From the NCBI RefSeq assembly GCF_003268005.1, contig NZ_CP014213.1:1674001-1738000 (forward strand): a DNA stretch of 64,000 nucleotides. Reading direction: 5' to 3'. The stretch comes from Methanosphaera sp. BMS (GTDB lineage: Archaea; Methanobacteriota; Methanobacteria; Methanobacteriales; Methanobacteriaceae). A program made the position numbers and the translations under genes. A model generated the notes under the pieces. The model saw only the letters and a program-made list of their open reading frames with translations. It was not told the DNA's origin and did not search any database. Position 1 is the stretch's first letter; each line of letters opens with the position of its first letter. Below are positions 18,965 through 27,984 of this stretch, one piece after another.

Positions 18965-20242
18965 TTGACACAAATTGAAGATGCAAAAAAGGGAATTATA
19001 ACCCCTGAAATGAAATATGTAGCAGAAAAAGAAAATATATCTCAAGAAAAGTTATGTAGATATATAGCAGAAGGAAAAGTAGTAATTCCTAAAAATAAAA
19101 ATAGAGATACACTCCCTACAGGAATTGGAAAAGATTTACATACAAAAATTAATGCCAATATAGGTTCCTCCACGGAAAAGGAAGACATAAATATAGAACT
19201 GGAGAAAGTAGACGTACTTGTAGAGTACGGAGCAGATGCCGTGATGGATTTAAGTACCGGGCCAAAACTTGAAGAAATAAGACAGAAAATACTTGAAAAA
19301 ACCAACATTCCACTGGGAACCGTGCCGATATACGAAGCAGGTGCTCAAACGTTAAAGGAAAATAAAAACATTGTGGACATGGATGATGATGCAATATTCA
19401 AAACCATAGCAAAACAGGCAAAGGAAGGTGTTGACTTCATAACAGTTCACTGCGGAATAAACAGGGAAAATGTGAAGGCCGTTAAAAATTCAGGCAGATT
19501 GATGGGAATTGTCAGTAGAGGAGGAGCATTGACTGCTGCTTGGATACTGCACAACGATAAGGAAAATCCGTTATACAAGGAATTTGATTACCTATTGGAG
19601 ATATGTCATGAAGATGATGTGACATTATCACTCGGAGATGGATTAAGACCGGGCTGTATCCATGATGCAACCGACATAAGCCAGATAAGGGAATTAACGA
19701 CACTTGGACAACTGGTAAAAAGATCCCGAGAAGCAAACGTACAGGTAATGGTTGAAGGACCGGGACATGTACCCATAACACAAGTAAAAGCCAATATGCA
19801 AATACAAAAAACAATATGTGATCATGCTCCATTCTACGTATTGGGACCATTGGTAACGGATGTTGCTCCAGGATATGACCATATTAATGCGGCTATCGGT
19901 GCAAGTATAGCCGGTTCAAGCGGAGCCGATTTCCTATGTTATGTTACACCTGCAGAACATCTGTCCATACCAACCGTTGAACATGTTAAAGAGGGCGTGA
20001 TAGCTTCCAAAATAGCTGCGGAAGTATCGGACATTGCAAAGGAAATTCCATCAACACTCCAACGTGAATATGACATGGCTGTGGCAAGAGAAAACTTTGA
20101 CTGGGAAAAACAATTTGAGTTGGCAATAGATGGTAAAACCGCCCGTCAAATATATGAAAATGGCGGAGCATCAGATGATGAGATGTGCAGTATGTGTGGA
20201 GAATTCTGTGCTATTAAAATGGTTAAAAGGTATGAAAAATAG
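18965..20242 (+). CDS. thiC: phosphomethylpyrimidine synthase ThiC family (copy 2)
   Basis: This second ThiC paralog has 425 residues and starts at a TTG with AGGAG nine bases upstream. It keeps the substrate and cluster regions ([17 protein letters not shown], and CSMCGEFC near the C-terminus). It is clearly related to, but well diverged from, the copy at 95 (differences throughout, one-for-one alignment), so duplication is not recent. Either both make hydroxymethylpyrimidine phosphate or one has a modified role. It is a single-gene unit ahead of the Sec61-beta gene. Confidence 0.9.
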   Translation: MTQIEDAKKGIITPEMKYVAEKENISQEKLCRYIAEGKVVIPKNKNRDTLPTGIGKDLHTKINANIGSSTEKEDINIELEKVDVLVEYGADAVMDLSTGPKLEEIRQKILEKTNIPLGTVPIYEAGAQTLKENKNIVDMDDDAIFKTIAKQAKEGVDFITVHCGINRENVKAVKNSGRLMGIVSRGGALTAAWILHNDKENPLYKEFDYLLEICHEDDVTLSLGDGLRPGCIHDATDISQIRELTTLGQLVKRSREANVQVMVEGPGHVPITQVKANMQIQKTICDHAPFYVLGPLVTDVAPGYDHINAAIGASIAGSSGADFLCYVTPAEHLSIPTVEHVKEGVIASKIAAEVSDIAKEIPSTLQREYDMAVARENFDWEKQFELAIDGKTARQIYENGGASDDEMCSMCGEFCAIKMVKRYEK

Positions 20243-20354
20243 GGTTATTGAAAAATGACAATATTTAATATAAATAAAGAACATAATACAATATTATTAA
20301 ATATTATATAATATTATCACATTACAGTACAACAATTTCAGTGGAGGTAAAACA

Positions 20355-20525
20355 GTGGCACGAAAGGATAAAAAAACATTACCAGCTAGTGGTGCAGGTA
20401 TAGTAAGATTCTTTGATGATGAAACTTCAGGAATGAAAATAACACCAAACCAAGTGGTAATAGCAACAGTTATAATTGCATTAATTTGTATAGCATTAAG
20501 ATTCACAGTAAATGTGGGTTATTAA
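20355..20525 (+). CDS. secG: preprotein translocase Sec61-beta (SecG homolog)
   Basis: This small subunit of the SecYE-beta channel has 56 residues and starts at GTG. A perfect GGAGGT lies six bases upstream. The N-terminal half carries the conserved archaeal pattern LPASGAGIVRFFDDE, followed by a single C-terminal membrane helix (residues about 33-54). It is typical in length for archaeal Sec61-beta. It follows thiC copy 2 after 112 bases with its own AT-rich promoter region. Confidence 0.93.
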   Translation: MARKDKKTLPASGAGIVRFFDDETSGMKITPNQVVIATVIIALICIALRFTVNVGY

Positions 20526-20927
20526 ATTTATACATCCCTTCTTTTTACTTATTTTATTAACTAATTTATACTTATTTTATATTTGATTACTCATTACTAT
20601 CAAACTATTTTATTTAATCATTTTGTTTACTAACATGAAATTAAAATTCCAAAGCAAATGGAGTACTTTAACGCTCTGCATGAAATCAAATCCGACAATA
20701 TCTTTGAAAAATAAGAGCAAATATAATCACATCCCAATAAATAAGCAAATGTAGCATAAGTGATTTTTAAATATCATTTAACATTAATTTTAATTCAAGT
20801 TTATACTATTTTATGACTGATAATAATCTATCGATTATGAAGGATTAAAAAAATACATTTTAATACTTTTTAAAACATATCAATAATTATTGATAAAGAT
20901 AAAAATAATTATAATAGGAGGAAGAGT
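20526..20927. other. intergenic region without a gene
   Basis: About 400 AT-rich bases with T-runs near the Sec61-beta end that could terminate transcription. No coding frame, repeat or RNA fold is recognised. Confidence 0.4.
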
Positions 20928-21845
20928 ATGATAAATACCCGAATAGCATACATTGAACCTAACTCAATGGCCAAGATATCTACCGCGATGACTTTGATTG
21001 GAAGCATAATTGCGTTAGTTATTTCAATAATTGCAATGATTTTATTAGTTAGTTCTGTACCACAATTAAAGTCATATGCTTCAAATAATGTTTCATTGTT
21101 TGTTATTCTCGGAATCATCATAGGCCTTTTAATAACGTTAATAATGAACTATATTCTGACATACCTAAATGCGTTATTATACAATTACCTGTTAAAATAT
21201 TTTACAGGAATACAAGTTGAATTAACGCCTCATAATGAAATCAAAGAAATAGATATCATTCCAACGTTAAGTATAAACATAATCATCTCGGCGATTTGGT
21301 TTATAATTATAGGAATAATATTATTTTTAACATTTTCAGTAGTATTGTCAGCGTTAAGTCACGTGACAAGTGTATTTGGTAACTTAAACCTTGCCACAAT
21401 TACTACCAGTTCATTAGTGGTCGTTACATTAGTCGTGTTAATAGCGTTGATCTTTTTGGGAATTATATTGGTTATCACAATGTTCATATTTAATTTCTAT
21501 GCTAGACGAAATCCGTTGAAATTGGATATAACGGAAAACAATGGACTTGAATTGAAATCCATAGATGTTATGAGTTACGTGATGAGTATTGGGCTAACCA
21601 CATTAACTATACAGTTAATAAGAACACTGATAAATATTATGGTTGGTGGAAGTATGGAAGTTGCTTTACTTAGTATAGTAAACACAATAGCAATTTGTTT
21701 GATATTTGCAGCCGCTGTACCCTACATCTATAATTTTATTGCTTCAAAATTTGGTGGTTTGAAGTTTGATATTGAACCTAGCAGCAATATGATTCAGGAA
21801 TATCCGGTTACTGATAATTTAACAGAATCCGATATTCAACAATAA
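20928..21845 (+). CDS. multipass membrane protein of unknown function
   Basis: The 305-residue protein has six or seven hydrophobic segments (about residues 20-45, 52-78, 110-140, 155-185, 213-232, 240-262). The cytoplasmic loops contain two similar stretches, YFTGIQVELTPHNEIKEIDI and ASKFGGLKFDIEP near the end, plus RNPLKLDITENNGLELKSIDV, suggesting an internally repeated architecture of membrane hairpin plus a short beta segment. AGGAGG precedes the ATG, so expression is likely strong. I do not recognise the family. A hairpin terminator follows. Confidence 0.75.
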   Translation: MINTRIAYIEPNSMAKISTAMTLIGSIIALVISIIAMILLVSSVPQLKSYASNNVSLFVILGIIIGLLITLIMNYILTYLNALLYNYLLKYFTGIQVELTPHNEIKEIDIIPTLSINIIISAIWFIIIGIILFLTFSVVLSALSHVTSVFGNLNLATITTSSLVVVTLVVLIALIFLGIILVITMFIFNFYARRNPLKLDITENNGLELKSIDVMSYVMSIGLTTLTIQLIRTLINIMVGGSMEVALLSIVNTIAICLIFAAAVPYIYNFIASKFGGLKFDIEPSSNMIQEYPVTDNLTESDIQQ

Positions 21846-21871
21846 ATGATAAATTGAAAAAAAATAGTGAT

Positions 21872-21888
21872 GTGGAACATGCTTCCAC
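21872..21888 (+). terminator. hairpin terminator after the membrane protein gene
   Basis: GTGGAA and TTCCAC form a 6-bp stem with a 5-base loop about 27 bases after the stop codon. A run of seven T residues follows about 20 bases later. Confidence 0.45.
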
Positions 21889-22132
21889 TTCTCTTCACCA
21901 AAACTTTTTTTGTAAAAAAATTATAAATATTCGTAAAAAACATGATAATTTTAATTATAAATTATGATAAATATATAATATAAGAAAAATATCGGTTAAT
22001 GATGATATTTTTTGTTAAAAAAATTCAAAAATACTTTAATGATGGTATGTTAATCGAATTTGATTATTTGCTGAAACATCATCTAATTAAAAATGATTAT
22101 GAAATAACTTTAAAATAAGGGATGGGATAAAA

Positions 22133-23323
22133 ATGAGTAATGAAAAAATTGTAGATAATAATCCAGAAAACTGTAAACCAAAACATATTAAAGGAGCAAA
22201 TCCTAAATCTGTTCGTAATTTACACAAGAATACGATTAAACCAAAAAGTGCATCAGAAGATGTGAATATTGACAAAAATCCTTCTTCAGAAGACACAGAA
22301 TACCAAAACGCTGCCAGTTATATTAAATCAAAACTAGACATTAAATTAACTAAAAGAAACAAACCAGGATTATCAGAGATAATTCTCAGAAAAAATGAAG
22401 AGAGAAAACAGAAAGAACAAGAATTAAAAGCAAAAGCCGAAGCTGAAAAAGCAAAACTTGAAGCCAAAAAACAAGAAAAAGAACAAGAATTAAAAGCAAA
22501 AGCCGAAGCTGAAAAAGCAAAAGCTGAAGCTAAAAAACAAGAAAAAGAACAAGAATTAAAAGCAAAAACTGATGCTGAAAAAGCAAAAGCTGAAACAATA
22601 ATAGAAAAAGCAAAAGAAGAAACCAAAACAATGAAAGATGTTGTCAAAGAAGAAATCAAAGGAGCTACAACAAAAGTCAAAGAAAACATTGGAGAAGCCA
22701 AAACAAAAGTTGAAGAAGAAGCAACCAAAGTCAAAGAAGAAGCCAAAGTAATCAAAGATGTTGTCAAAGAGGAACTTAAACCAAAACCTAAAGAAGAAGC
22801 AAAAGCTGAAGCAGAACCAGCACCAACAGGGCCTTCATTCACACAACAACTAAGACAACAAAACAAAATACAAACAGGAACACTAGAACAAACAGAAACA
22901 CCAGAAAAAGAAACAAAAACAGAAACACCAAAACCAGAAACAAAAGAAGCACCAAAAGCAGAAGCAGAACCAGCACCAGCAGGACTTTCATTCACACAAC
23001 AACTAAGACAACAAAACAAAATACAAACAGGAACACTAGAACAAACAGAAACACCAGAAAAAGAAACAAAAACAGAAACACCAAAAGAAGAAACTAAAGA
23101 AGCACCAAAAGCAGAAGCAGAACCAGCACCAGCAGGACTTTCATTCACACAACAACTAAGACAACAAAACAAAATACAAACAGGAACACTAGAACAAACA
23201 GAAACACCAAAAGAAGAAACTAAAGAAGAAGCTAAAGAAGCACCAAAAGAAGAAGCTCCAGCTGAAAGTACCGGTGAAGTAAAAACATTTATTGATTTGA
23301 TAAGATCTGAAAAATTACTTTAA
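22133..23323 (+). CDS. coiled-coil and tandem-repeat protein, possible multivalent scaffold
   Basis: This 396-residue hydrophilic protein has no signal peptide or membrane segment and so is probably cytoplasmic. Residues 1-85 are Asn/Lys-rich. Residues about 94-160 are a Lys/Glu/Ala coiled coil made of 22-residue units. Residues about 160-225 are further charged helix. Residues 225-370 are three 51-residue repeats, each with an SFTQQLRQQNKI box in a Pro/Glu/Thr-rich linker. The C-terminus ends in a related box, TFIDLIRSEKLL. The repeats are nearly identical in DNA, so duplication is recent. A gene for phosphomevalonate dehydratase small subunit starts 21 bases later. Function is unknown. Confidence 0.8.
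   Translation: MSNEKIVDNNPENCKPKHIKGANPKSVRNLHKNTIKPKSASEDVNIDKNPSSEDTEYQNAASYIKSKLDIKLTKRNKPGLSEIILRKNEERKQKEQELKAKAEAEKAKLEAKKQEKEQELKAKAEAEKAKAEAKKQEKEQELKAKTDAEKAKAETIIEKAKEETKTMKDVVKEEIKGATTKVKENIGEAKTKVEEEATKVKEEAKVIKDVVKEELKPKPKEEAKAEAEPAPTGPSFTQQLRQQNKIQTGTLEQTETPEKETKTETPKPETKEAPKAEAEPAPAGLSFTQQLRQQNKIQTGTLEQTETPEKETKTETPKEETKEAPKAEAEPAPAGLSFTQQLRQQNKIQTGTLEQTETPKEETKEEAKEAPKEEAPAESTGEVKTFIDLIRSEKLL
22412..22606 (+). repeat. 66-bp tandem repeat encoding the coiled coil
   Basis: Three consecutive 66-bp units each encode 22 residues beginning KEQELKAK. The first two are almost identical; the third is diverged and incomplete. The 22-residue period is three heptads plus one residue. Confidence 0.8.
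22808..23230 (+). repeat. 153-bp tandem repeat (three copies)
   Basis: Equivalent points at 22835, 22988 and 23141 are exactly 153 bp apart (51 codons). The copies differ at few positions, while the last is shortened at its 3' end. The same synonymous codons recur, which indicates recent expansion or ongoing homogenisation. Confidence 0.9.
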
Positions 23324-23344
23324 ACGTAAAGGAGAACTTTATTC

Positions 23345-23749
23345 ATGTCTAATGAGATTAAATGTAGAGTAATATCAAAAGGAATTGAAGAAGGAGAAGC
23401 TATTGTAACTAAAGATTCCATAAGCTTTTTAGGTGGAGTTGACCCTGATACAGGTATTGTTATTGATAAAAAACATGAACTGTATGACCAATGTATAACC
23501 GATAAGATATTAATCATTCCTTCAGGAAAAGGTTCAACGGTAGGTTCATATGTTATTTATCAAATGATCAAAAACAACACCGCTCCAAAGGCAATAATTT
23601 GCCAAAATGCTGAGCCCATCATTGCAATTGGTGCTATAATATCCAAAATTCCTATGGTCGATCAACCTGATGTTGATATTATCAACCTCATTAAATCAGA
23701 TGATTTGGTTAAAGTAAACGCTGACGAAGGATATATTCAAATCCAATAA
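23345..23749 (+). CDS. phosphomevalonate dehydratase small subunit (DUF126, aconitase X swivel domain)
   Basis: The 134-residue swivelling domain protein pairs with a large aconitase-X subunit to dehydrate mevalonate 5-phosphate in the archaeal mevalonate route to isoprenoid lipids. Recognisable features are [18 protein letters not shown], the [16 protein letters not shown] loop that binds phosphate, and the conserved [19 protein letters not shown] precedes the ATG by ten bases. The large subunit is not in this window. The gene follows the repeat protein by 21 bases and is likely in the same transcript, although no functional link is evident. Confidence 0.87.
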   Translation: MSNEIKCRVISKGIEEGEAIVTKDSISFLGGVDPDTGIVIDKKHELYDQCITDKILIIPSGKGSTVGSYVIYQMIKNNTAPKAIICQNAEPIIAIGAIISKIPMVDQPDVDIINLIKSDDLVKVNADEGYIQIQ

Positions 23750-23917
23750 ACATAATCCCCCAATTTTTCTTTTTTAAAAAGATTACCCTTATTCATACTA
23801 ATTAAAATATATATTAAAAAATAATAATAATCATACCCATATATCTAAAAGTATAAATTAAGGTTATACTAAAAATTATATTAACCAGTAATTATTGAAC
23901 ATAAAGGAGTGAAAATT

Positions 23918-24139
23918 ATGAGCGAAGAAGTATTCATTGTAGAAGATATGATGTGCAGTGCCTGTGAAAACACCATTACAAAAACATTATCCAATAATGA
24001 AAACATATCCAATGTCAATGTAGACTTAGAAACAAAAGAAGTAACTGTTGAATATGACGAAAGCAAGTTAGACGTTGAAGAGATACTAAGTTCACTAGAC
24101 AACGTTGGATTCCCTGCAACCATTAAAAAAAAACCATAA
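23918..24139 (+). CDS. copZ: copper-binding HMA domain protein; likely also the N-terminal domain of CopA
   Basis: This is a single heavy-metal-associated domain of 73 residues, with ligands in MMCSAC. An in-frame GTG at 23909 lies inside the ribosome binding site AAAGGAG, so the ATG at 23918 is preferred. Taken alone it would be a copper chaperone. However, its last codons run through nine A residues (24125-24133) and stop at 24137-24139. A -1 slip on that run continues straight into the second HMA domain of the ATPase, giving about 810 residues, the usual size of a two-HMA CopA. E. coli copA makes a chaperone and pump from one gene by such slippage. Confidence 0.85.
   Translation: MSEEVFIVEDMMCSACENTITKTLSNNENISNVNVDLETKEVTVEYDESKLDVEEILSSLDNVGFPATIKKKP
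24125..24133 (+). other. A9 run, candidate -1 frameshift (slippery) site
   Basis: In frame 0 the run is read AAA AAA AAA and followed by CCA TAA. It contains the ideal heptamer A AAA AAA for -1 slippage. The -1 frame continues ACC ATA AAT ATC GCT GGC ATG, restoring the TINIAGMTCVMC start of the next HMA domain. RNA-polymerase slippage on the same run would have the same effect. Confidence 0.65.
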
Positions 24140-24150
24140 ATATCGCTGGC

Positions 24151-26349
24151 ATGACTTGTGTAATGTGTACACGCTCAGTCACGACAGCATTATCAAGAAC
24201 CCCCGGAGTATATTCAGTTAATGTAAATCTGGTTAGTGAAACGGCAGATGTCCTATATAACCCTAAAAAAATATCAATAGAAAAGATAGGAGAAAAGATT
24301 AACGCAATAGGCTTCGAATATATGGGGTTACATGATGATAATTCCACCAATAATGAACTACTCGAAAAAAAACATAAGGATAGTTTAAACAAAAAGTTAT
24401 ATAGAATTATCATCGGATTCTTTTTTTCAGCATTATTAATGTATTTAATGTTCTCCGATATAGATTTAGGTCCACACATGTCCTACATCTTATTGGCCAT
24501 TACAATCATACCCCTCATCTATGTAACATATCCAATTTTTAAATCAGGATTCAATGCCCTTAAATTACATAATTTAAACATGGATGTGATGTATTCTCTG
24601 GGTATTGGGGTAAGCTTTATAGTAAGTGTACTTAGTACATTTCATCTGTTGGGCACATCCCATTTTATGCTATATGATACCAGCATAATGTTGGGATCAT
24701 TTTTAATGCTGGGCAAATACCTTGAAGATAGGGCAAAAAGCAAGACATCCGATGCCATAAACAGTTTGGTAAAGTTGAAGTCCACAACCGCGATTGTTGA
24801 AAAGATAGTTGACGGAAAACTAGTTCAACAGGAACAAAACATCAATGATGTATTGAAAGGAAATGTTGTAGTGGTAAAGCCTGGAGAAAAGATACCTCTG
24901 GATGGAGTACTTATTGAAGGAAAAAGTTATGTGGATGAATCCCTGGTAACAGGTGAATCCAAGCCAGTACTCAAACAAAAGGATTCACAGGTTATTGGCG
25001 GTTCAATAAACAAGGATGGAACATTTAAGTTTAAGGTGACAAATACCGGAGATAAGACAGTCCTATCTCAGATTATAAACATGGTCCAGGAGGCTCAAAA
25101 CTCAAATCCGCCTATCCAAAAATTAGCGGACAAAGTAATCACATATTTCATCCCGACAATATTGGTAATAGCAATCATTGCATTCCTGATATGGTACTTT
25201 GTACTGGGCAGCCCATTTTTATTTAGCCTAAGCATATTCATATCAATAGTTGTCGTTGCATGCCCATGCTCACTTGGACTTGCCATACCAACAGCATTAA
25301 CTGTAGGTGTGGGTCAAGCGGCAAAATATGGAATATTGATTAAGGACGGACAGACAATAGAAGTATCAGATAAGATAAATAGTGTACTGTTGGATAAGAC
25401 AGGAACCATTACCGAAGGAAAACCTACACTAAGCAACATGATTAACTATTCATCCAAGACTGATGAGGAAATTATCAGGATATTGCGTTCTATTGAACAA
25501 TATTCACAACATCCATTGTCATCCGCATTGTTTAATAATGAAGATAAAAGCAACTTCGAGTTATATGATGTTGAAGACTTTGAAAACATATCAGGTATGG
25601 GTGTTGTCGGAAAAATCAATGATATTGAATATTTCATAGGAAACAGGAAGCTTTTAAATGAATATGATATCACGATAGATGGACATGTTATCAGTGACTT
25701 GGAAAATCAGGAAAGTGACATGAAAACAAGCATTATGTTAGCATCCAATGAAAAAGTGCTGGCTCTTGTTTCTGTTGAAGATGCCATTAAAGAAAATAGT
25801 ATTAAAGCCATTGACCAATTGCATAAGATGAATATCGAAACAAGCATGATTAGCGGTGACAACAAAAACACTTCCGAGATTGTTGCAAGAAAGGTTGGTA
25901 TTGCAAATGTGATATCCGAAGCGTTACCTCAGGAAAAACTGGATTACGTTAAAAAACTTCAAAAAGAGAACAGAATTGTTGCATTTATTGGTGATGGCAT
26001 AAATGATGCACCATCACTTACAAAGGCGGATGTCGGTATTGCCATAGGTACGGGTACAGATGTTGCCATAGAATCCGGAGACATGATTCTTATCAACGGT
26101 GACTTGACAAGTGCCGTTGCCGGACTGCAATTGAGCAAAAAGGTCATGGGCAGGGTTAAGCTCAATTTGTTCTGGGCATTTATCTACAATATCATATTGA
26201 TACCGATAGCAGGAGGAGTGCTGATTCCATGGAATATAATATTTAGACCAGAGTATAGTGCTTTTGCCATGGCATTAAGCTCAGTAACGGTAATAACATT
26301 ATCATTACTGCTTAAAAGATACACTCCCGAAATACTGAAAGAAAAATGA
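24151..26349 (+). CDS. copA: copper-exporting P1B-type ATPase, probably translated by frameshift from the upstream frame
   Basis: This membrane pump exports Cu(I). Counting from the ATG at 24151, it has an HMA domain (MTCVMC), TGES near 267, the ion-path CPC at about 370-372, the phosphorylated D414 in DKTGT, HP near 452 and GDGINDAP near 613. The YN and MALSS patterns in the last helices fit the Cu(I) subtype. The ATG at 24151 has no ribosome binding site, and starting there removes the first strand of the HMA domain (INIAG), which is encoded just upstream in the same frame but not reachable from any start codon. The natural product is therefore probably the -1 fusion with the frame beginning at 23918. 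Confidence 0.9.
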   Translation: MTCVMCTRSVTTALSRTPGVYSVNVNLVSETADVLYNPKKISIEKIGEKINAIGFEYMGLHDDNSTNNELLEKKHKDSLNKKLYRIIIGFFFSALLMYLMFSDIDLGPHMSYILLAITIIPLIYVTYPIFKSGFNALKLHNLNMDVMYSLGIGVSFIVSVLSTFHLLGTSHFMLYDTSIMLGSFLMLGKYLEDRAKSKTSDAINSLVKLKSTTAIVEKIVDGKLVQQEQNINDVLKGNVVVVKPGEKIPLDGVLIEGKSYVDESLVTGESKPVLKQKDSQVIGGSINKDGTFKFKVTNTGDKTVLSQIINMVQEAQNSNPPIQKLADKVITYFIPTILVIAIIAFLIWYFVLGSPFLFSLSIFISIVVVACPCSLGLAIPTALTVGVGQAAKYGILIKDGQTIEVSDKINSVLLDKTGTITEGKPTLSNMINYSSKTDEEIIRILRSIEQYSQHPLSSALFNNEDKSNFELYDVEDFENISGMGVVGKINDIEYFIGNRKLLNEYDITIDGHVISDLENQESDMKTSIMLASNEKVLALVSVEDAIKENSIKAIDQLHKMNIETSMISGDNKNTSEIVARKVGIANVISEALPQEKLDYVKKLQKENRIVAFIGDGINDAPSLTKADVGIAIGTGTDVAIESGDMILINGDLTSAVAGLQLSKKVMGRVKLNLFWAFIYNIILIPIAGGVLIPWNIIFRPEYSAFAMALSSVTVITLSLLLKRYTPEILKEK

Positions 26350-26680
26350 AATATTTTTTCTTCCTTATTTTTTTAGGACACAAGAGTATGCGACAATATG
26401 AAATTATCCTATCTTTTTATTCGACAGTACATCATATCGAATGACTAGTCCTATTTTTCAATTAAGAATAATTAATATCCCCTATTTACTTGTTCTTTTA
26501 GTTTTTAGGACAGGTATCCTAAACATATTCTATAATGATATGAGTTGTACATATCAAGAATGACTTTCCATTGTAACTATTATCCCATCAGGAGTATCTA
26601 AATGAATCTTTGACACATATACAATTATGTACTGGTTTAACTGGGACACATTTTAAAAATATGTACACACAATTAGCATT

Positions 26681-26897
26681 GTTCCCACAAAAACATATAC
26701 AATCTCCCCATTTGACCCACAAAATCAAAACGTTCCCACAAAACCAGTATCAATTTAAATTTTGTACCCACAACACTACAATTGTACCCACAATAGTCCA
26801 ATCCAATTATTAATCTCCAAGTCCACCCCCATTAAGTTACCCATCACCTGATTAACACATAATACATAGGTACACAAAACCAAAATGTTCCCACAAC
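26681..26897. repeat. six dispersed copies of a GTWCCCACAA-like motif
   Basis: Near-identical 10-bp words occur at about 26681 (GTTCCCACAA), 26714 (GACCCACAA), 26732 (GTTCCCACAA), 26764 (GTACCCACAA), 26784 (GTACCCACAA) and 26888 (GTTCCCACAA), all in the same orientation. Spacing is irregular, so this is not a CRISPR array. In an AT-rich genome such C-rich words clustered within 220 bases are unexpected. Confidence 0.6.
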
Positions 26898-27326
26898 CAA
26901 TGCCAACACATAACTTAACATACCAAATGTAGATTATCCATCTAAAAATATTAAACTAGAAACAAGCATTTAATTTAATTATCAGTTGCCATGATAATTT
27001 GATATTTTATTCAAATCCCCCCATTAATTATAGTTAGTAATTTTAATATAATGATAAAATGAAAAGAAGATTTATTGTATCATTTTCCTAAGAAAAGAAT
27101 AATTATACAACAAATCCTACAAATATAAAATAAAGCCAAAAATCATTTAACCATTAGTTTTCATAGAATAATAATGTATTGTAGATGAAAAGAGCCTTTA
27201 TTGAAAAGTATTGATAAATAAGAGCATGGAACAATTTCATTTTCAGAATCTATCAACATATAATATTAACAGATAAATAAAAAGAATACAAGATGTAAAC
27301 ATTAATGTTACGATATTGTTCGTATT

Positions 27327-27568
27327 AATGTGATAATACTCCCATGTTAGTATTAGTAATCCTATGACACATGATAATGATCTGTCGGATGTGGATTATG
27401 GAATACTATGTTGGACTCAGGGCCGGATATGCTTTTTCTGATGACTTTTATATTTTATTTTGCTATACCTATATATAACGAAGTAAAAATCAAACAATCA
27501 CCCCCAACTAGAAGCACCAACATAGCAAAAAACGCCGAAAACACCAAAAAATAACCACCACATATACT
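27327..27568. repeat. long direct repeat, copy 1
   Basis: This 242-base element matches the element at 27731-27984 over its full length with scattered substitutions and a few small insertions. Landmarks in both are the TTTATATTTTATTTTGCTAT core, ATAACGAAGTAAAAATCAA and AAATAACCACCACATATAC. It has no clear open reading frame. It may be a duplicated promoter/leader or a non-coding RNA locus. Confidence 0.75.
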
Positions 27569-27730
27569 AAAAGAAAATGAAAATCAAATAGAAATATAAA
27601 ATATAAACTAATTATACTAATTTAATAAAAGACACCAACTCAGCTTGGAGTATAACTAGAACATACTCTCTAATCACAATTGTTACACAATCTCTTATAA
27701 AATATTAAAATTTATTAAGATCCATACTAT

Positions 27731-27984
27731 AATGTGATAATATTCACCTGTTAGTCATTAGTAATCATATGAAACATGACAATAATCTCTTGGATACGGA
27801 TTATGAAATATTATGTTGGGCTTCAGGCTCAGATATGCTTTTTTTGATGAGTTTTATATTTTATTTTGCTATACTCCGATATAACGAAGTAAAAATCAAC
27901 CAATCACCCCAACTAAAAACACCAACATAGCAAAAAAACAAGAAAAACATCCGAAAACACCAAAAAATAACCACCACATATACA
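27731..27984. repeat. long direct repeat, copy 2
   Basis: This 254-base element is the second copy, about 404 bases after the first at its left end. The offset grows to about 416 at the right end through small insertions. The copies lie about 0.7-1.4 kb upstream of the adhesin gene. Confidence 0.75.

Noticed and set aside
22318-23172. 284-codon minus-strand frame opposite the repeat protein
   Set aside because: It is the mirror of the repetitive plus-strand gene; Ser/Ala/Val-rich low complexity, no ribosome binding site, and the plus frame has clear coding structure and a start signal.
26610-26813. 67-codon frame across the CCCACAA motif cluster
   Set aside because: No ribosome binding site, odd composition and no family resemblance; the motifs are in more than one frame.
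26681-26897. CRISPR array
   Set aside because: The repeated words are only about 10 bp with irregular spacing; no cas genes are in the window.
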